Assembly: GCF_017948405.1 (NCBI RefSeq)
Contig: NZ_CP072844.1
Span: forward strand, 2,728,001 to 2,792,000
Direction of reading: 5' to 3'
From: Psychrosphaera aestuarii
GTDB lineage: Bacteria; Pseudomonadota; Gammaproteobacteria; Enterobacterales; Alteromonadaceae
Length of the DNA: 64,000 nucleotides
A program made the position numbers and the translations under genes. The notes beneath the pieces were generated by a model, which ran no database searches, had not been told where the DNA came from, and saw nothing but the letters and a program-made list of their open reading frames with translations. Below are positions 58,095-64,000 of this stretch, in pieces. Position 1 is the first letter of the stretch. Each line of letters starts with the position of its first letter.

Positions 58095-58861
58095 TAGTTA
58101 AACTCCCCACGATTTTTTTCGATATAAGGTAAGTAACCTTGCTCACCAAACCAAAATTGTAAAGCGTATGTAACACCGTTACTCGTTAACGTAGCACCCG
58201 ACAAAGCATCAACACCGTGAACGTCATCTTTTTTAGCGCCACCTTTAACCAACTCAATTACTGGTTCGTTTTGGTCGTTATATATCTTTTTACCAGGCCA
58301 TAACGCTTTCCATTTAGGGTTCATTACTTCTGCGCCCAATCCCGGAGTTTCTTTATGGTCTGAATAGATAACACGAGCAACTGTATTTAAATCAGCTTCT
58401 AAGCCAACATAACCGTACATTAGGTCCCATAAGCCTGAACCAACAATTGGGAAAACAACAGTTTTCACTTCGTTTTGTTCATTCTTAACTAGGTAAACAA
58501 CCGCTGTATGTGACTGACGATTAATGCCTGCAGGATCATTCTCAAGTTTTTCTGACTTTTGAGGATCACGAGCATTACGACGTTCGTCGAACATTTTCAC
58601 GTCACCTTCAACGTATTCGCCAGACTCTAAATCAATCATTTTAGCTTCAACATACTTGTTGTAAGTTGCAACTATGTCTTTGCCTGCAAGCTCAAGTAAA
58701 CCTGCTGTTTCTAAGATTTTTGTTTGCTTATCTAATAACTTGTTAGCCGTTTGAAGCGGTTTTAGTTGAACCGCTGAAATTGATACCAACGCAGCACAGA
58801 TAAGACACACGACAAATACGAAACCAACCGTTTTGCCAAATGTTTCTTTATTACTAGACAT
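58094..58861 (-). CDS. nqrC: Na+-NQR subunit C (covalent FMN)
   Basis: NqrC carries a covalently bound FMN on the periplasmic side. The 255-residue protein has one membrane segment (about 11-31) and the flavinylation motif DALSGAT, with FMN expected on Thr224. The ATG at 58861, three codons after a TTG, is chosen because it matches family N-termini and leaves room for the GGAGG upstream. It overlaps the end of nqrB by 8 bases. Confidence 0.96.
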   Translation of the reverse strand: MSSNKETFGKTVGFVFVVCLICAALVSISAVQLKPLQTANKLLDKQTKILETAGLLELAGKDIVATYNKYVEAKMIDLESGEYVEGDVKMFDERRNARDPQKSEKLENDPAGINRQSHTAVVYLVKNEQNEVKTVVFPIVGSGLWDLMYGYVGLEADLNTVARVIYSDHKETPGLGAEVMNPKWKALWPGKKIYNDQNEPVIELVKGGAKKDDVHGVDALSGATLTSNGVTYALQFWFGEQGYLPYIEKNRGEFN

Positions 58862-60056
58862 TGCGAGCAAGCCTCCGTTTCACGTTTGCTTGAACAACAA
58901 AGTAGTCGAACAGTGGAGCAAACAAGTTAGCAAATAGAATGGCCAGCATCATACCTTCAGGGAACGCTGGGTTTACAACTCGAATTAATACAACCATTAA
59001 GCCGATTAATGCGCCGTACCAGAACTTACCACGATTAGTGAAAGCTGCCGACACAGGATCTGTTGCCATAAAGAAAGCGCCAATTGCCCAGCCACCTATG
59101 ACTACGTGCCAGAACCAAGGCATTGCGAACATTGGGTTGGTATCACTACCGATCATGTTAAGTAATGATGCGAAGAAAATTGTACCTGCAAATACACCTG
59201 CCACAATTCGCCATGAAGCAATGCGCATGTAGATGATAAACAAACCACCAATGATGATAGCTAAGGTCGAAACCTCACCAACTGAACCTTGGATAAGGCC
59301 ATAGAAAGCTTGAGTCCAAAGTGCGATGTTGTTGTAGTCTAAACCACCAGATGCTGCTTGGCTTAACATAGTCGCGCCAGAGAAGCTGTCTACTGCTGTC
59401 CAAACGGTATCACCCGAGATTTCAGTTGGGTATGCAAAGAATAAAAATGCACGACCAGCTAGAGCAGGGTTTAGGAAGTTACGGCCAGTACCACCAAAGA
59501 TTTCTTTAGCAACAACGATACCAAATGTAATACCTAGTGCGGCTTGCCAAAGTGGGATAGTCGCAGGAAGAATTAACGCAAACAAGATAGAAGTAACAAA
59601 GAAACCTTCGTTTACTTCGTGCTTACGAACAGATGCAAATAGCACTTCCCAAAAACCACCAACAATAAATACTGTTGCGTAGATAGGTAAGAAGAAACAA
59701 GCACCATAAAGCATTTTCATGCCCCAGCCAGACTCAGCCGTAAGACTTCCGCCAAGTGTTTGGAATAAACCAACTTGCCAAGAATCGCCCAGTGCAAAAC
59801 CTTGTGCTAATGCATCAGCAGCCTGATGGCCAACATTAAACATACCAAAAAACATGGCTGGGAATAATGCCAACCACACCATAATCATGATGCGTTTTAA
59901 ATCAACACTGTCACGAACATGTGTTTGACCTTTATTAACTAAGCCTGGTGTGTAGAAAATAGTTGCGGCTGCTTCATATAAAGCATAGAACTTTTCGTAC
60001 TTTCCACCTTTCTCAAAGTTAGGTTCAATTTTTTCTAAATAACTCTTAAGACCCAT
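58854..60056 (-). CDS. nqrB: Na+-NQR subunit B (covalent FMN, sodium pathway)
   Basis: NqrB is the large membrane subunit that holds covalent FMN and riboflavin and forms the main sodium channel. The 400-residue protein has about ten membrane segments and the flavinylation motif DSFSGAT, with FMN expected on Thr229. [23 protein letters not shown] is another hallmark. It begins 2 bases after nqrA. Confidence 0.97.
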   Translation of the reverse strand: MGLKSYLEKIEPNFEKGGKYEKFYALYEAAATIFYTPGLVNKGQTHVRDSVDLKRIMIMVWLALFPAMFFGMFNVGHQAADALAQGFALGDSWQVGLFQTLGGSLTAESGWGMKMLYGACFFLPIYATVFIVGGFWEVLFASVRKHEVNEGFFVTSILFALILPATIPLWQAALGITFGIVVAKEIFGGTGRNFLNPALAGRAFLFFAYPTEISGDTVWTAVDSFSGATMLSQAASGGLDYNNIALWTQAFYGLIQGSVGEVSTLAIIIGGLFIIYMRIASWRIVAGVFAGTIFFASLLNMIGSDTNPMFAMPWFWHVVIGGWAIGAFFMATDPVSAAFTNRGKFWYGALIGLMVVLIRVVNPAFPEGMMLAILFANLFAPLFDYFVVQANVKRRLARNV

Positions 60057-60058
60057 GA

Positions 60059-61399
60059 TTAGCCCTCTTTCTCAATCTTGGTTAGGCAGTTACGAAGAAT
60101 TGAGCCGTACTCATATTTACCTGGGCAAACAAAAGTACAAAGTGCTAAATCTTCTTCGCCTAATTCCAAACAACCTAGGCTTTGAGCCGATTCTGTATCA
60201 CCGGAGATCAAGTCTCTTAGTAATAAAGTTGGCAAAATGTCTAATGGCATTACGCGCTCGTAGTTACCGATTGGAACCATTGAACGGTCAGAGCCATAAG
60301 TTGTAGTTGTCATATTGAATAGTTTCTTAGGTGATAAATGACCTAAGAATGCACGAGTGATAGAAAATTGATTTGAGCCTGGACGAATCCAGCCAAACAA
60401 TTCTTTTTCACGACCTTCTGCTAAAACAGACACTTGCAGGTCATATCGGTTTAAATAACCGTGCACACCATGTGCAGCATTACCAGACAATACGGAACCA
60501 GATACGATACGGTTTTCACCCGCTTCTAATTCACCCGATGTTAAATCAGCTGTTGATGCACCTAAAATAGTACGAATCAAACGAGGATTTTTAACAACAG
60601 GGCCAGCAAGAGAAATAATACGTTGATTATTAATTTCGCCAGTTAGGAATAATTGACCGTAAGCAATAACTTCTTGGTAGTTAATATGCCAAACTGTTTT
60701 TGTGCTTGATACTGGATCAATAAAGTGGATATGTGTACCCACTAAACCAGCTGGGTGCTTACCACCAAACTCGTGAAGATCAACACTCGGCGCATCGGCT
60801 TTAACCGAAGAACCCGCAGCTTTAACTACGTTTAGCTTACCATCTGTTAATCTGCTTAATACGGTAAGACCAGCATTAAAGGCTTCTTGTTGTTCTGCAA
60901 TAATTAGCGCTGGATCAGCGGCTAATGGATTGGTATCCATTGCATTAACAAAAATAGATGATGGGGTGCTATCGATTGCTGGCGTTTTATCAAACGGACG
61001 AGTACGTAATGCTACCCATTGGCCTGATTCAACTAATAGGTCGATCACTTTTTGGCGATCAAGGCTACTTAGTTGGTCAACGCTGAAGCTGTCAAAAGTG
61101 ATTTGTTCATCACCAGAAAGCTCAATAACGACTGATTGTAAAACGCGCTTTTCACCACGGTTTACTTCTTTTACAACGCCGGCTGCAGGTGCAGTGAATT
61201 TAACGCCAGGATTCTTTTTATCTTCAAAAAGAACTTGACCTTTTTTTACACTGTCACCAACTTTGACATACATCGTTGGACGCATGCCGTTGTACTCTTC
61301 ACCAAGCGTAGCAACAGTTTTCACTGCTGGGCCATCGTGGATGGCTTGTTGTGGAACACCTTCAATAGGTAGATCCAAACCTTTTTTTATGTTGATCAT
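60059..61399 (-). CDS. nqrA: Na+-NQR subunit A
   Basis: NqrA is the cytoplasmic subunit of the sodium-pumping NADH:quinone reductase and has been implicated in quinone binding. The start at 61399 gives 446 residues beginning [14 protein letters not shown], the same length and N-terminus as the Vibrio protein; 15 more codons are open upstream but are not conserved-looking. No good Shine-Dalgarno sequence precedes the ATG. Barrel-sandwich blocks ([15 protein letters not shown]) and the C-terminal region with several cysteines ([19 protein letters not shown]) are present. It is the first gene of nqrABCDEF-apbE-nqrM. Confidence 0.97.
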   Translation of the reverse strand: MINIKKGLDLPIEGVPQQAIHDGPAVKTVATLGEEYNGMRPTMYVKVGDSVKKGQVLFEDKKNPGVKFTAPAAGVVKEVNRGEKRVLQSVVIELSGDEQITFDSFSVDQLSSLDRQKVIDLLVESGQWVALRTRPFDKTPAIDSTPSSIFVNAMDTNPLAADPALIIAEQQEAFNAGLTVLSRLTDGKLNVVKAAGSSVKADAPSVDLHEFGGKHPAGLVGTHIHFIDPVSSTKTVWHINYQEVIAYGQLFLTGEINNQRIISLAGPVVKNPRLIRTILGASTADLTSGELEAGENRIVSGSVLSGNAAHGVHGYLNRYDLQVSVLAEGREKELFGWIRPGSNQFSITRAFLGHLSPKKLFNMTTTTYGSDRSMVPIGNYERVMPLDILPTLLLRDLISGDTESAQSLGCLELGEEDLALCTFVCPGKYEYGSILRNCLTKIEKEG

Positions 61400-61523
61400 A
61401 CGCATATGCACTAGTTTAAGTTGGAAGAAATGGAATTCTCTCAAATACCCGATTAAATCGCATATTTATAAAATTATGTACGTACCAAGACTTAAATATA
61501 GATTCGTTTCGGTACAGCCGACA

Positions 61524-61553
61524 ATTGTAGCACTATTATCAATATTTTGACCA
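61524..61553 (-). promoter_or_regulatory. Candidate nqr operon promoter
   Basis: On the minus strand TGGTCA (61548-61553), an 18-base spacer and an extended -10 (TGC-TACAAT, box at 61524-61529) form a plausible sigma-70 promoter. The transcript would have a leader of about 118 nt before nqrA. Confidence 0.5.
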
Positions 61554-61644
61554 TTCGAATTTGGACTTATTTTAGTCGCAAGGCGCTCATTATTCGAATA
61601 AAAATAAATCATCTGTAAAGAAAGATTGATGCATAGACCCAATC

Positions 61645-61682
61645 ATAAAAAAAAGCCAGTGTATTTTGATATACAACTGGCT
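61645..61682 (-). terminator. Intrinsic terminator after fabV
   Basis: An 11-bp stem with one bulged base (61654-61664 with 61671-61682) is followed on the minus strand by a run of eight or more T. It lies about 50 bases after the fabV stop and insulates fabV from nqrA. Confidence 0.87.
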
Positions 61683-61730
61683 CCTTGTTTGTATAAACTT
61701 TATACAACCCTTTGTTTTCAATAATCTAGG

Positions 61731-62921
61731 TTATATCAACCCTTTAACTTCAACATCAGGATTTACTTCAATATCATAGTCAACATTGTCATAACCGAAC
61801 CCGAATAAATGAAGAAATTCTTGGTGGTATCCAGTGTAATCTGTCAATTCATCGATACTGTCTGTATCAACGGTATCCCAAATTGTTTGCACACGGGCTT
61901 GAACATCATCCTCGAGTTCTTTGTAATTTTGAAATAGGTGGCCACCATCATCTAACCGAGGTGTGTCAGACAATAAACTTTCTTTAAATAGCCCCGAGAT
62001 TTGCTGAATGACGCCCTCGTACGTGCCGTCTTCTTTCATCACCTTAAATAACGCTGAAATATATAGCGGCATAATCGGAATAGCCGAACTTGCTTGCGTT
62101 ACGACCGCATTTAATGACGAGACATAAGCCTTACCGCTAAGATTCGACGTCGTTTTGTTTATTGCCGCAGCAGCACGATCTAAGTCTTCTTTTGCTTTGC
62201 CGATTGTTGCATGCCCATATATCGGCCAAGTTAACTTTTTGCCTATATAAGTATATGCCGTCGTTTTAAAGCCTTCTGCAAGCACACCAGCTTTACTAAG
62301 CTCATTGAGCCATAATTCCCAGTCCTCACCGCCCATGACTTTAATTGTATTATTTATTTCATCTTCATTTGCCGCTTCTACTGAAACTTCATCGATAATA
62401 CGTTTTGAGGTATTCAAGTTTTTAGTCGTAACATCATTACCAATTGGTTTTAATGTTGAAGAGTAAGTTTCACCGCTATCAGGATCAGTTCTTCTTGGCG
62501 ACGCTAAACTGTAAATAACTAAATCAACTTTACCCATATCAGCTTTTATTGTTTCAATAGTTTTAGCTTTAATTTCATGTGAAAAGGCATCACCGTTTAT
62601 GCTTTTCGAATATAAACCTGCTGCCTCTGCCGCTGTTTGAAAGGCTGCTGTGTTATACCAACCTGCAGAGCCTGTTTTTTTATCGGTACCTGGTTTTTCA
62701 AAAAAAACACCTAACGTATTTGCGTTATAACCAAATGCTGACACAATTCTCGATGCTAGTCCGTACCCTGTCGACGCGCCAATAATTAAAACATTTTTAG
62801 GTCCAGTCGCGCCAAAATCTTGTTCTTTAACATATTGGATTTGACGGTTTACACTCTCCGCACAGCCAACTGGATGTGCATTTGTACAAATAAAACCACG
62901 AATTTTTGGTTTAATAACCAT
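61731..62921 (-). CDS. fabV: Enoyl-ACP reductase FabV
   Basis: FabV reduces trans-2-enoyl-ACP in the last step of each fatty-acid elongation round. It is an enlarged short-chain dehydrogenase/reductase; in other bacteria this class is resistant to triclosan. The 396-residue protein has the N-terminal MVIKPKIRGFICTNAHPVGC, the NADH motif GASTGYGLASR (48-58) and the FabV-type catalytic pair Tyr235 and Lys244 separated by eight residues (YGHATIGKAK). No fabI-like gene is in the window. It has its own terminator. Confidence 0.97.
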   Translation of the reverse strand: MVIKPKIRGFICTNAHPVGCAESVNRQIQYVKEQDFGATGPKNVLIIGASTGYGLASRIVSAFGYNANTLGVFFEKPGTDKKTGSAGWYNTAAFQTAAEAAGLYSKSINGDAFSHEIKAKTIETIKADMGKVDLVIYSLASPRRTDPDSGETYSSTLKPIGNDVTTKNLNTSKRIIDEVSVEAANEDEINNTIKVMGGEDWELWLNELSKAGVLAEGFKTTAYTYIGKKLTWPIYGHATIGKAKEDLDRAAAAINKTTSNLSGKAYVSSLNAVVTQASSAIPIMPLYISALFKVMKEDGTYEGVIQQISGLFKESLLSDTPRLDDGGHLFQNYKELEDDVQARVQTIWDTVDTDSIDELTDYTGYHQEFLHLFGFGYDNVDYDIEVNPDVEVKGLI

Positions 62922-63040
62922 ATATGTATTTCCTTAACATAAGCAAATGAGGCCGATAAACACTAATGGCTTCGGCCGAATATCAATTTGGCGCCAGTGT
63001 ACATCTGTTTTAACCAAAAACAGATCAGACTAGCAAAGCG

Positions 63041-64000
63041 TTATCGATTTCTATTTTGGTAATATTCAAGTTCTGACAGATTGTGATAATCCGTAACTTG
63101 CTTTTGAAAGGCCTGATAAGAGCTCATTATTCTGTTAAACATCTCATCTTTAGACTTTTGCTCATTTATAACTTCAATACTGGCCTGTTTTAATGCAAAC
63201 ATTACCTCAGCAGGAAACTTTTTAAGGACAACACCGTGTTTATTCTTTAACTGCTCCAGCGCTGCGTTATTTCTAACTGTATATTCATCTAACATATCTT
63301 GATTAACCGCGCGGGTTGCGACTTCTACAATCGCTTGTAGATCTTGAGGTAACTCATTAAATGCACTTTCATTAACTGTAAATTCCAACATAGCACCGGG
63401 TTCATGCCATCCCGCTACGTAGTAATGTTCAGCCACTTTATGAAAACCAAAAGCTAAGTCGTTATAAGGTCCAACCCACTCAGTTGCATCAATAGCGCCA
63501 GACTGTAAAGATGTGAAAATCTCTCCGCCTGTTAACGCAACTGGCACTCCGCCCAGCTTTTGTAATACTTCACCACCTAACCCTGGAATTCGCATTTTGA
63601 GCCCTTGCAGGTCTTCAACACCGTTAATTTCTCTTTTAAACCAGCCTGCTGACTGCACGCCCGTATTACCACCAGCAAAAGGAATAACACCAAATGGTTT
63701 ATACAACTCGCGCCAAAGTTCCAAACCACCACCGTAATGGATCCAACCATTTGTTTCTTGTGCGTTTAGTCCAAATGGTGTTGCGGTGAAAATGGGTGCA
63801 GCAGGCATTTTGCCTTTCCAATAATAAGAGGCGGCATGACCCATTTCTGCGGTTCGTTGTGAAACAGCGTCAAATACCTGAAAACCGGGAACTATCTCGC
63901 CTGCGCCATATACCTTTATGGTTAACCGGCCATTACTCATTTTATTAACTAGCTTGGCGAAGTTCTCTGGGGCTGTACCCAGACCAGGAAAGTTTTTAGG
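63041..64000 (-). CDS. TRAP transporter solute-binding protein, DctP family (5' end outside window)
   Basis: A periplasmic substrate-binding protein of a tripartite ATP-independent transporter. The frame is open to the right edge, so the signal peptide and first residues are missing; an internal Met at 63938-63940 is not the start because the upstream codons (NFPGLGTAPENFAKLVN) fit the family. Conserved blocks are GHAASYYWKGK, the substrate-binding Arg in GLKMRIPG, GGEIFTSLQSGAIDATEWVGPYND and the later helix with PAEVMFALKQAS. The similarity is to the TakP/keto-acid branch, so an organic or 2-keto acid is a likely but unproven ligand. The membrane subunits are not in the window. Confidence 0.9.
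   Translation of the reverse strand, partial: PKNFPGLGTAPENFAKLVNKMSNGRLTIKVYGAGEIVPGFQVFDAVSQRTAEMGHAASYYWKGKMPAAPIFTATPFGLNAQETNGWIHYGGGLELWRELYKPFGVIPFAGGNTGVQSAGWFKREINGVEDLQGLKMRIPGLGGEVLQKLGGVPVALTGGEIFTSLQSGAIDATEWVGPYNDLAFGFHKVAEHYYVAGWHEPGAMLEFTVNESAFNELPQDLQAIVEVATRAVNQDMLDEYTVRNNAALEQLKNKHGVVLKKFPAEVMFALKQASIEVINEQKSKDEMFNRIMSSYQAFQKQVTDYHNLSELEYYQNRNR

Noticed and set aside
62951..63025. Inverted repeats between fabV and the TRAP gene (including 63003-63011 with 63017-63025)
   Set aside because: The 9-bp stem is perfect but has no T run downstream on the minus strand, so its role as terminator could not be supported.

Overview
The window is an ordinary, gene-dense stretch of chromosome from a marine gammaproteobacterium, most likely of the order Alteromonadales (Colwelliaceae- or Pseudoalteromonadaceae-like); the genus cannot be fixed from sequence alone. 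The evidence is the AT-rich composition, a complete Na+-translocating NADH:quinone reductase operon, FolE2 and FabV, an ampDE-pdhR-aceEF-lpd block, the ndk-rlmN-pilW-rodZ-ispG block and a pilABCD-coaE-zapD-yacG block. I see no rRNA, tRNA, CRISPR array, insertion sequence or prophage.

Layout. 1-5.7 kb: 3' end of rsmC, an orphan sensor kinase translationally coupled to a YfiR-like periplasmic protein, a convergent cyanophycinase-like protein that seems to have lost its catalytic His, and folE2 behind a terminator-like leader hairpin. 6-12 kb: glutamate synthase gltB-gltD. 12-19 kb (minus strand): secreted redoxin, then the ndk / rlmN-pilW-rodZ-ispG block, in which PilW carries four extra LysM-like repeats. 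19-20.5 kb: a protein that looks like a metal-site-less HD-GYP relative. 20.5-27.4 kb (minus): arfB, yacG, zapD, coaE, pilD, pilC, pilB, pilA. 27.6-31.4 kb: nadC, a membrane-anchored retropepsin-like protease, and divergent srmB/trmN. 31.4-32 kb: a broken outer-membrane beta-barrel gene. 32-38.9 kb: a DPP IV-like peptidase, a periplasmic ATP-dependent DNA ligase, an M13 metallopeptidase lipoprotein, a DUF1543 protein and tapT. 39-50.5 kb (minus): lpdA, aceF, aceE, pdhR (with a perfect PdhR operator), ampE, ampD and a hybrid histidine kinase. 50.5-54.2 kb: a periplasmic metallo-beta-lactamase-fold hydrolase, an M17 aminopeptidase, and dinB behind a strong LexA box. 54.3-61.4 kb (minus): the complete nqrABCDEF-apbE-nqrM operon with its own promoter candidate and terminator. 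61.7-64 kb: fabV and the 3' part of a TRAP-transporter solute-binding protein.

The genes fit a respiring, protein-degrading marine heterotroph: pyruvate dehydrogenase feeds NADH to the sodium-pumping Nqr complex, ApbE attaches the covalent FMNs of NqrB and NqrC, and NqrM matures the complex. Type IV pilus genes (pilA-D and pilW), the periplasmic ligase and secreted peptidases suggest surface life and contact with extracellular polymers or DNA. I did not find a convincing new multi-gene system. The best leads are single genes: two apparently catalytically degenerate enzymes, the PilW-LysM fusion, the folE2 leader hairpin and the decayed beta-barrel gene.
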